Below, piece after piece: positions 9,259-17,400 of a stretch of 64,000 bases of DNA; positions within the stretch are counted from its first letter, which is position 1; each line of letters opens with the position of its first letter. Source of the stretch: Methanoregula sp. (lineage in GTDB: Archaea > Halobacteriota > Methanomicrobia > Methanomicrobiales > Methanospirillaceae); contig JBAZQB010000007.1 of assembly GCA_041645435.1 (NCBI GenBank), positions 77,751 to 141,750 of the forward strand. The letters run 5' to 3'. The notes under the pieces are model-generated. The model had not been told where the DNA came from. It saw only the letters and a program-made list of their open reading frames with translations, and made no database searches. A program made the translations under genes and the position numbers.

Positions 9259-10395
9259 ATGGTAAAAAATATTAAGGATATTTCACTGGCCCTATTTTTT
9301 ACCGGAGGTGTCGGATTACAAGCATGGGATCATGTCGGAAATCTTGATCGGGAACTTGCTATATATCACCAGCTTTCTAACCAACTCAAATCAGTGCATA
9401 TTGTAAGCTATGGGGGCAACCAAGATCTGTGTTATGCAGCATCATTGGGAAATCTGTTCCTTCATCCTGTAGCTTGGCTGCGCACTCCTTTTTTTACTCG
9501 ATATTTTGTTATGGCGCGCTATAAAAAAATTCTTGAAAAAGTTGATATTTTTAAAACCAATCAGATATTAGGATCAGATATCCCCCTCTGGCTGAAAGAA
9601 AAGATGGGGAAAAAAGTCATTGTCCGCTGTGGATACCTTTATTCCGATTTCATGAAGCAAAACGGAGTGGACAAACGGACATTAGCTCAAGCGATTGCCC
9701 TCGAGGGTTCAAGTTTCCAAACGGCCGATGCAGGTGTTGTTACCAGTAACTGGCAGCGCGATATAGTCATACGGGATTATAAAGTACCCAATGAAAAGAT
9801 TCATGTTATTCCCAATTATGTTGTCACGGATCTTTTCAAGCCAGTTATTGCTGAAAAAACCTTCGATTTGATATATGTGGGTAGGTGTGGTAAAGAGAAA
9901 AATGTCTATAACCTCCTTCAGGCAATGAGCCTGCTAAAAAAACAAGGGAAGAACTATCGCCTGCACATTGTTGGTGGTTGTAGCAATGATCCAAAAATCC
10001 GGAAGATCGCTTCAGCGTCAGAGTTAAACATTGTTTTTAGCGATAATGTGCCTAATTCCCAGTTACCGGTTTTATTAAACAGTGCAACGTCATTTATTCT
10101 CCCATCATTTCATGAAGGCCATCCAAAATCACTCCTAGAAGCAATGAGTTGTGGCCTTCCCTGCATAGGATCAAACGTTCAAGGAATACGGGAAGACATA
10201 ATTCATAACGAGACAGGATATCTCTGCAATACCGAACCGTCAAGTATTGCAAATGCGATTCATACTGTCATGACCGATGAATCCCTTCAGATGGAAATGG
10301 GAAGGAAGGCACGGAAATATATTCTTTCCCACTATTCACTGGATATGACTGTGCACAAAGAATTAGATCTGCTACAAAAGGTCATGGCAGAATGA
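9259..10395 (+). CDS. GT4 glycosyltransferase
   Basis: The protein begins with an ISLALFFTGGVGLQAW strand-loop and a later segment REAIYHQL-like that match GT4 enzymes whose glycine loop follows the first strand. The C-terminal half has FDLIYVGRCGKEKNVYNLLQAM and FHEGHPKSLLEAMSCGLPCIGS, the E-x7-E donor site. The start is uncertain: ATG 9259 fits the family N-terminus, while in-frame ATG 9217 and GTG 9145 are possible; none has a good ribosome site. Its stop overlaps the next start as ATGA. Confidence 0.8.
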   Translation: MVKNIKDISLALFFTGGVGLQAWDHVGNLDRELAIYHQLSNQLKSVHIVSYGGNQDLCYAASLGNLFLHPVAWLRTPFFTRYFVMARYKKILEKVDIFKTNQILGSDIPLWLKEKMGKKVIVRCGYLYSDFMKQNGVDKRTLAQAIALEGSSFQTADAGVVTSNWQRDIVIRDYKVPNEKIHVIPNYVVTDLFKPVIAEKTFDLIYVGRCGKEKNVYNLLQAMSLLKKQGKNYRLHIVGGCSNDPKIRKIASASELNIVFSDNVPNSQLPVLLNSATSFILPSFHEGHPKSLLEAMSCGLPCIGSNVQGIREDIIHNETGYLCNTEPSSIANAIHTVMTDESLQMEMGRKARKYILSHYSLDMTVHKELDLLQKVMAE

Positions 10396-10727
10396 TCCGG
10401 GAAGTGAAAACGTTTACACAAATGATTCTTGGCCAATCAATCCGATATCTTTCCCTACGAGAAGGTTTTCCCCATAATGTAAACAAAAAATTCAAAAAGT
10501 CAAAGTTTTTTATCGGGGATGCAGGATTTGATCGTTGTCGAAGGAATGCTCTGAATAAAGAAAGTGGGTATTGTTTTCAGACAATATTATTCCCACGGAA
10601 CGGAATATTTGGAAAATTTTTTTTAAAAAGAATTCGACCCCGCCTGGGTTTATATGAGGCAATCTCGAACATCAACAGAGTGGGAGATGGAGTATTACAG
10701 CGCGTATACTCCATGAGGTATTCATGA
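10392..10727 (+). CDS. Small basic protein of unknown function, coupled between two glycosyltransferases
   Basis: I do not recognise this 111-residue product. It is lysine- and arginine-rich (KKFKKSKFF, KRIRPRL), has two cysteines, no membrane helix and no signal peptide. Support for a real gene comes from layout: its ATG overlaps the upstream stop (ATGA at 10392-10395) and its own stop overlaps the next ATG the same way (10724-10727), so it fills the gap exactly. It might also be what is left of a larger enzyme; nothing seen decides this. Confidence 0.55.
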   Translation: MIREVKTFTQMILGQSIRYLSLREGFPHNVNKKFKKSKFFIGDAGFDRCRRNALNKESGYCFQTILFPRNGIFGKFFLKRIRPRLGLYEAISNINRVGDGVLQRVYSMRYS

Positions 10728-11710
10728 CCCCCCCACGAGTTACCGTAATAATGTCAGTATATAATGGTGAGCAATATCTCCAAGATGCAATTGATAGTAT
10801 CCTCTCTCAGACATTTACTGATTTTGAATTTTTAATTATTGATGATGCCTCTACAGATTCTACCCGAGAAATCCTTCAATTATATAATGATTCAAGGATA
10901 AAGATTGTCTGGAATATTGAGAATATTGGCCTTACACGATCCCTCAATAAAGGATTATCTGAATCGCGCGGGATATATATTGCGCGGATGGATGCAGATG
11001 ATACATCCTTTCCACAACGACTGAAACAACAAGTAGATTATCTGGATTCACACCCGGATATATCTATCGTTGGAACCGGAGCAGAGAAAATAAACGAAAA
11101 CTCAGAAATTATTGAATTGCAGTTCCCAATAGCTGAGCCAGAGTTTATTGATTTTCTGGATTCAAATCAGGTTATTCATGGATCTATTCTGGCAAGAAAA
11201 AATGTATTTGAAGCAAATGGAAGATATCCGGTTCAATTCCGATTATGTCAGGATTATGCATTATTTTTAAAAATTGCTAAGAATCACAAGATTCGAAATC
11301 TTCAGGAAATATTGTATCGATCAAGAACCCATAATCAGTCAATTACTATTTCAAATTTTGAAAAATCGATTGCCTATCATATTGTTGTAATAAGATATGC
11401 AAACAATGAAAAAATTGATATTACTAAATACCCGTTTAAAGGAGATAATACAAAGGATTTTATTGACTCGTTAAATTCTGGTGAAAAAGAATATTATCAT
11501 AATGCAAGGGTTTCCTTTTTGTTAATGAAAGGTAATCTTAAGCTAGTTAGGAACGAATACTGGCAACTGTTCAAGATGCAACCTCATAGATTGGTTTATT
11601 TAATTAATTTTTTCAGAACATATTTTGGCATTACAGTGATGAATTTATCAACACAGATTTATATTCGTGCATTACCTTGCAGGAAATATTGTTCTCGCTT
11701 AAAAAAATGA
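10724..11710 (+). CDS. GT2 family glycosyltransferase (GT-A)
   Basis: The 328-residue protein opens with VTVIMSVYNGEQYLQDAIDS and has IIDDASTDSTREI (acidic pair) and RMDADDTS (DxD metal site) within its first 95 residues, the classic inverting GT2 layout. A variable helical C-terminal region of about 120 residues follows, with no clear membrane helix. It is the last gene of the plus-strand operon and converges on the minus-strand membrane gene 14 bp downstream. Base composition shifts to AT-rich here, unlike the genes before about 10 kb. Confidence 0.88.
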   Translation: MTPPRVTVIMSVYNGEQYLQDAIDSILSQTFTDFEFLIIDDASTDSTREILQLYNDSRIKIVWNIENIGLTRSLNKGLSESRGIYIARMDADDTSFPQRLKQQVDYLDSHPDISIVGTGAEKINENSEIIELQFPIAEPEFIDFLDSNQVIHGSILARKNVFEANGRYPVQFRLCQDYALFLKIAKNHKIRNLQEILYRSRTHNQSITISNFEKSIAYHIVVIRYANNEKIDITKYPFKGDNTKDFIDSLNSGEKEYYHNARVSFLLMKGNLKLVRNEYWQLFKMQPHRLVYLINFFRTYFGITVMNLSTQIYIRALPCRKYCSRLKK

Positions 11711-11723
11711 TTAATTAATAGGA

Positions 11724-13577
11724 TTAATACGGTTGAATGATCCAAATCTCATACTCTCCATTTTTATAAACACTCTGCACAGAGTTGTCATTATTAAGCC
11801 GGAAAAAATCCTCCCCATTATACGAATCAATACGATCACGACGATCTTCACGAATAGCTAAAATAAATTGTCGCATCTTCTCATGAGTGATTAAATATGT
11901 TTGCTGTTTGGTTTTAAGGGTTACATCGAGATGATTTACTGATTTATACCCAAAATGAGTTGGAATACTTTCGGAAATAAAAACGCCTTGATTATTTCTA
12001 TAATTTATAATCCCAAAGACGTACATTTCCATTTTTCTGTAATTGGCGGTTTTAAGATAGGTCGGCTGGTCAATAATTCTGTAGGAAAAAAGCCACGTTA
12101 TCCCGTCTTTTTCCATATATGTCATTTGTTTGCTTGGAGTACTTGTCCAGGGACTCTCATATACCGCCATTAATCCGAAGATAATTGCAAATGAGATAAT
12201 AATAAAAAGTCCAGATAGAATAATGATTTTTCTTTTCTTTTCTGGATATATTTTTAACCATTGGTCAAAGCAAATAGCAGAAAGAATAATTCCCATTATC
12301 AGTTCTAGTGCTACAGCCCGCTGTGGTTCTGAAACGATTGAAGCCAAAAAACTTACAACTATTGCACACCCAATACCAAATAACAATTGTGTGCTGAATA
12401 ATATCTCTTGATAATGATATTTTTTTTGAAAAAGCATATACACAACATACAACAAACACACGATGGCAATAATGAGAAATAGTGTAATCGCCCCATAAGG
12501 TTTGATATAGTTTATTATTATTGTTAGAGTGTCTGATTGACTTGAAGTTACGACTTGTGAGTACTGAGATACAATTGTTTTTTCGTCGGGTTCAAAATTA
12601 AAAAATGCATCATAAAAATTTTTAATTGTTAGCAAAATACCAGAAAAAGAAAAATACCATGTGAAAAAAGCGATGAAACCATAGAGGGAGATCATGATAA
12701 TTGTATTTCTGAAATATTTCTTATATTCATTTTTAAGGAAATAAGCGTTCAAAAAATATATTACTAAAATACCTATGGTGAAAAATGTAACAAGTGGGTG
12801 AAAAAAAACAATTGCCATAAGGAAAATGAAAATAATAATTAAATTTATGGAATTTCCATGGTTTATCCTATGAATACAACTAAGAATTAGTGGCATAAAA
12901 AAAAGTGCATAGATAAATGGATGAAAGGTATAATGAAAATATGAAAATAATAGGGGTGTCGCAAATATTACCATTAATAGAGCGAGCTGCAATTCTGAAG
13001 ATAGTGAACGACCGAGTGTATAAAAGAACAATATCAATAGTATTGTAAATAAATAGGGGAAAAAATTTGCAATAATATTTATTGGAATGCCAAGAACCGC
13101 AAGAACTGAAAAAAGAATGTGACTGGCAGGATATACATCCCCCTTAAAAAGATGCCCTGTCTGAAGTATTACATCTGTGTAAGCAAGATGTGAAAAAACA
13201 TCATCATTACCTTGTGCGAGGAAATAATAGCCACGAATTGTTGGTAACAATAAAAAAATAGTATAGTTTAAAATAATTCCAATAAGTCCATATATCCAAA
13301 GTTGTTTAAGTTTATCTATTATTGAAGAAAATACTAAATATAAACTTAGCAAAACTGATGAGAAAAAACATACCCAGAATATCCATGGAAATGCGGTGTA
13401 TATTGATAGTTCATACCCTGCTGCCAAGTTTGTTAAAATGATAATAATTAATTCCAGAATAATCGATAAAAAAATAAATACTGGTACAATTTTTTTTGTA
13501 GTATAATATGAATTGAAATGACTCTCCGAAAAAAATGAATAAAATCTACTGAATTTTTTTTTCTGAATGGATTCCAA
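11724..13577 (-). CDS. Multi-pass membrane protein, possible GT-C or polymer-handling protein
   Basis: The 617-residue product has a short basic N-terminus, about a dozen hydrophobic segments over residues 25-465 and an outer C-terminal domain of about 150 residues with aromatic and acidic residues. That shape is common to GT-C glycosyltransferases and archaeal envelope membrane proteins. I see no certain DxD or WWDYG (AglB) motif, so it is not called an oligosaccharyltransferase. DNA here is very AT-rich (13 G or C in 60 bases at 12721-12780). It is transcribed alone, against its left-hand neighbours. Confidence 0.65.
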   Translation of the reverse strand: MESIQKKKFSRFYSFFSESHFNSYYTTKKIVPVFIFLSIILELIIIILTNLAAGYELSIYTAFPWIFWVCFFSSVLLSLYLVFSSIIDKLKQLWIYGLIGIILNYTIFLLLPTIRGYYFLAQGNDDVFSHLAYTDVILQTGHLFKGDVYPASHILFSVLAVLGIPINIIANFFPYLFTILLILFFYTLGRSLSSELQLALLMVIFATPLLFSYFHYTFHPFIYALFFMPLILSCIHRINHGNSINLIIIFIFLMAIVFFHPLVTFFTIGILVIYFLNAYFLKNEYKKYFRNTIIMISLYGFIAFFTWYFSFSGILLTIKNFYDAFFNFEPDEKTIVSQYSQVVTSSQSDTLTIIINYIKPYGAITLFLIIAIVCLLYVVYMLFQKKYHYQEILFSTQLLFGIGCAIVVSFLASIVSEPQRAVALELIMGIILSAICFDQWLKIYPEKKRKIIILSGLFIIISFAIIFGLMAVYESPWTSTPSKQMTYMEKDGITWLFSYRIIDQPTYLKTANYRKMEMYVFGIINYRNNQGVFISESIPTHFGYKSVNHLDVTLKTKQQTYLITHEKMRQFILAIREDRRDRIDSYNGEDFFRLNNDNSVQSVYKNGEYEIWIIQPY

Positions 13578-13730
13578 AACTCATTCTCCGGACAATGTTT
13601 ATGATTGTATGTTAGATAAAATAAATTCCCCCATTACCGCGGAAGTTACGATACCGATTTTAGACGTTTATATTGATTCCCCCATACTTAAGTAGGATTG
13701 TAAAATCATCCCTCTTCCAATATAGAAGTC

Positions 13731-14856
13731 CCGTACTTCTCTAAATCTTCGTCAATCGTCTTCGACCCGGACTTTTGAGATGAAGATCTATTGAAGAGTC
13801 TACATGAGATTCTTGAGTAGGAATGAGATTATCATTAAAAAGGACCTGAGCACAACATTTCTGGAAGTGGTTTTATCTCACACGATGTACAGATACGGTA
13901 TGATGATTCGATAGCGAACCGGTTTTATAGACCCTGTTGACTTTTCGGGGCATCCAATCAATACCGTATATGACATACCCGATATTCACATTCCCGAATT
14001 TCTTATTCTTCCCCTGTAGTTACTGAACATCAATTGCAGAGTAAGATCAAGAGGTTTATAGGTCTCCCCGTCGTTTCCTGGACCTATTGGGAATGATTAC
14101 CCTTGAGTTCTCTCTTGAATCCATTTCCGTGTTTTCTTCCCGGAACAATGTGCGGGATGTTCTCCTCCTGAAGAAACGAGATCACCTCGTTTGAATAAAA
14201 ACACCGATCAAGACAGAGTACCTTGATATTCACTATTTCATCGTTGATTATCGCCAGGAATTTTCGAATGTAATAGACCTTTGATATTCCTTTCTTTACC
14301 GGGAAAACTGTGAGGGTCCATAGTTGGCCTTTCGTCATCGTCATGATGTAGAGCGAAACGTACTAATAAAATGTTGTCGTAGAATCCTTCATTTTACTTT
14401 TAAGGACGTAATCTTTATTCGCGTCAACAATCTCATCGTAGTATTGATCGTAGATGAAATCAATTATAAAATGATACGTTTTTCCTGGAATATGGATTTG
14501 ATCGTTTAAATCGGTGAGAATCTTTGATTCTAACTCTAGAAGTGAATCGAGGTTCATCTTGGACAATAGTATATGAGCGACGTATCACACGGGATGTTTT
14601 CTACATCATGAATGCACTGATCGTTGTTCGCTGACTTCCCGACAAGTGACTTGATGATTGTCTTTTGTTGTAGCATTCCGTTAATGGAAATGGTGATGTA
14701 CTGATTGATCGCATTCTGCTATTTCTATACAATCTTCTGCTCGTTGCTCATTCTTTATTCGGAAGGCAATTTGCCGGTTATAGGACATATTCGGTACCAG
14801 CCTATTATTTAAATATCACGGTTCTCTTTTTCGGGGGCTAAAATTGTGAAGTACTG
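13731..14856 (-). mobile_element. Degenerate ISH3-like insertion sequence
   Basis: The right end reads, on the minus strand, CAGTACTTCACAATTTTAGC (14837-14856). The left end at 13731 is a decayed match (CCGTACTTCTCTAAATC). The ends enclose a broken transposase on the minus strand. The same end sequence borders the 521-bp element at 62939-63459. No exact target duplication is seen here. Length of about 1.1 kb is slightly short for ISH3 family members, consistent with deletions. Confidence 0.6.
13740..14751 (-). pseudogene. ISH3-like transposase, broken by stops and frameshifts
   Basis: Reading from ATG 14751, the frame gives MSNEQKIV then stops. In shifted frames it continues with IPCDTSLIYY, KMNLDSLLELESKIL, FIIDFIYDQYYDEIVDANKDYV, VKKGISKVYYIRKFL and VLCLDRCFYSNEVISFLQEE. 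Near 13940 the relic of the catalytic-Glu region (VYKTRFAIESSYR) appears. These blocks follow the order of ISH3/IS4-type DDE transposases. At least three frame changes and several stops show it is dead. Confidence 0.7.
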
Positions 14857-14965
14857 AGACCCAAAAATATATCCAAATCGGGCATAAACATTGTCAACAC
14901 AATAAGAATTAATTGGAGCACACCATAACAAATCGTATTATGATATAATAGAGGACACGAAATTT

Positions 14966-16735
14966 ATGAATGATAATGTACTGGATATCGCAATCTGCAT
15001 TCTTTTTTTCGAAAAAGTCGATCAGACAATTGAATGTATTCAAAGTTTTCTTCCATCAAAATTACCCATTTATATATTAAATAATGGCTCTGCGCTTGAA
15101 TCCCGAAAACGGCTTGAAAACATTATTCAACAAAATAATCAGATAGTAATTTTTGATTCAAAAGAAAATTTAGGTGTATCTGGTGGAAGAAATTTTCTTA
15201 TTTCTCATATTTCATCCAAATGGCTGTTTTTTATTGACAATGATATCGTTGTTAAAACCCAAAATTGGCAGAATAAAATTCAACGACACATTATCTCCAA
15301 CACAGATGTAGATGTGTTTATCCCAAGATTATATAATGTCCATGAAAAATTATTCAATGATTATTCCCGTTCATTACGGATTGTTGGTGGGGAAGTAACG
15401 TACGTAGATACCATCAACAACACCATCAACTGGTTTCCCGGTGGTGCATCAATTATTAATCGGAGGATATTTGAACAAATCGGCCTCTATGATGAAAAAA
15501 TGTTCGTGGGAGGTGAAGATTTTGAATTATGTATTCGCGCAATAAAAAATGAGGTCGATATTCACGCTTACCTAATTGACGATATCGAATTAATCCATGA
15601 TCATCGCTCATCCAAAAACGAAAACGATACGAATGCTGTTGCGGTACGTTACGATTTCAATTATTTGGAGAAATCATCATTAAGAATCACGGAAAAACAT
15701 AATGTTTTTTTCAAGGAGGACTGGAATCAATGGAGCGAACGTCAAAGGAAAATTTTGTCAGGTAATAAAAAACCCCCAATTACTATGATCTGGCGACAAA
15801 TAATACCACGACCGATTAAAAAAATTCTTAATTCGATACTAAATTCACGTGTTTTACCGGTATCGTGTTCATTATTTTTGACATTTTCATGTAATTTTAA
15901 TTGTACGATCTGCAGGAGAAGTGTCAAAACCTTTGAAAAAAGGAAAAATATGGAATTACACGTTATAAAAAAAGTATTAGAAATTTATCCAACTCTTCGG
16001 TATTTTACCCTGGCCGGGTTTGGAGAACCAACATTATGTTCTGAATTTCCTCTCATTGTCGATTTTTTAAGAGTGAACCATAAGTATGTAGGTATAATCA
16101 CCAATGGAAGTAATATCGGTCCTTTTCGTCAATTAAAAACGATACCAAACTCAATTTCAATTAGTCTGTATGGTTCAGATTCGACAAGTTATATCAACAA
16201 TACAGGCAGCGATATGTTTGAGCAGGTAATTTCCAATTTCAGGGAACTCAAGTCAAAATTTGAAAATGTCGGGTTTTCATTTATCATCACAAAAGCAAAT
16301 TACCAAGAATTAGAAAAAATCTTATCACTTTGTGATATGTTGGAGCCAAAATTCTTGGATTTTCAAAATTGCCTTTCCTACAAACCAGAAATAATCAATA
16401 ATAAACCAGATACTATCACAATTGAAGATGAAAAAATTATCAATTTTATTGATCGGATATCAGCGAATCGGAAATATATCCGACAGAAACCCATTTATGT
16501 TGATTTGAGCAGCCCGAAATTTTCCTGCAGGTCTCATAATTATGTTATCAATCTGGATGGGGATGGAAACATTGGTGGCTGTCAACGACAAATTCCACCG
16601 GATCCAATATTTGGAAATATTTTTTCTGATGTAAACCCGTTTCGATCTAAGAAAATGGAAGAAATCCGGAAAATGATAAAAAAGAGAGATTATCCATTCG
16701 ATGAATGTCGTAATTGTTTTGGTAATTTTGAGTGA
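14966..16735 (+). CDS. GT2 glycosyltransferase fused to radical SAM/SPASM domain
   Basis: Residues 1-260 form a GT2 domain: CILFFEKVDQTIECIQSF, NLGVSGGRNFL, FFIDNDIVV (DxD) and a GGEDFELCIRA acidic site. After a linker, FLTFSCNFNCTIC (about residues 304-316) gives a CxxxCxxC iron-sulfur motif, followed by FTLAGFGEPTL, typical of radical SAM enzymes. Cysteines near the end (GGCQRQIPPDP and DECRNCFG) form a SPASM-like cluster site. The two halves lie in one unbroken frame. It may transfer a sugar and then modify it by radical chemistry, or modify a peptide; which is unknown. It follows the dead IS and is transcribed alone. Confidence 0.85.
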   Translation: MNDNVLDIAICILFFEKVDQTIECIQSFLPSKLPIYILNNGSALESRKRLENIIQQNNQIVIFDSKENLGVSGGRNFLISHISSKWLFFIDNDIVVKTQNWQNKIQRHIISNTDVDVFIPRLYNVHEKLFNDYSRSLRIVGGEVTYVDTINNTINWFPGGASIINRRIFEQIGLYDEKMFVGGEDFELCIRAIKNEVDIHAYLIDDIELIHDHRSSKNENDTNAVAVRYDFNYLEKSSLRITEKHNVFFKEDWNQWSERQRKILSGNKKPPITMIWRQIIPRPIKKILNSILNSRVLPVSCSLFLTFSCNFNCTICRRSVKTFEKRKNMELHVIKKVLEIYPTLRYFTLAGFGEPTLCSEFPLIVDFLRVNHKYVGIITNGSNIGPFRQLKTIPNSISISLYGSDSTSYINNTGSDMFEQVISNFRELKSKFENVGFSFIITKANYQELEKILSLCDMLEPKFLDFQNCLSYKPEIINNKPDTITIEDEKIINFIDRISANRKYIRQKPIYVDLSSPKFSCRSHNYVINLDGDGNIGGCQRQIPPDPIFGNIFSDVNPFRSKKMEEIRKMIKKRDYPFDECRNCFGNFE

Positions 16736-16788
16736 ATTATTTTCCGATGTACCAGAATTTCTGCTCTGTAGAAATCTCCAAAATTATT

Positions 16789-17296
16789 TCATTCAGCATA
16801 CGTCAATTTATTATTAATATATCCATCAGTTCCTGAATAGGAAATTATTTGTGCCGGATTACCTGCAACAACTGCGTTATCAGGAACATCAAAATTTACA
16901 TACGATAATGGTGCTATCAAGACATTATTTCCAATTGTGGGTACTCCTTTTTTTCCCACGATTGTTTTTACCAATTACTGCCCCATGGTTAATATTCAAA
17001 TTGTTGCCGATCTTTGCATTTTGTGCGATTGTGATAAACTCTGCATAACCAAGATAAAGTCTGTAACCAATTTTTGTGAATGGACTGATATGAATATGGT
17101 ACTTTACTTGAAGACGAGTAAGCATAAAGTTCCAGAATAAAAAATAGAATTTATTTCCATTCTCATAACTCATAGTACTTTTTCTTAAATAATGCGAATG
17201 GCGGAAACCAATCGTAAATTTTAAGTGATTAAAAAATGACTTGCTCAAAGTATCCCCGCAATACCGATATAAATCAGATTTTATCGCAATATCCAT
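16789..17296 (-). pseudogene. Serine O-acetyltransferase-like hexapeptide-repeat protein, frameshifted
   Basis: From ATG 17296 the frame encodes DLYRYCGDTLSKSF and the left-handed beta-helix part (IAQNAKIGNNLNINHGAVIG), as in CysE-like acyltransferases found in glycan clusters. At a run of seven T on the plus strand (16948-16954) the frame is lost; one more base there would restore RGKKKGVPTIGNNV. The rest (LIAPLSYVNFDVPDNAVVAGNPAQII) is in the next frame. One coil of the helix also seems missing between GNNV and LIAP, which may be an internal deletion. It is either a pseudogene, a phase-variable gene or a sequence error. Confidence 0.75.
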
Positions 17297-17400
17297 GGAA
17301 TGACCAATTTATAATATCCACATTTTTGTTATTTCATTAGTTTCAAAATTATCGTCGTCAAACATTGGTTAGAAACAGGTATTGGTAATATAGGTAATAT

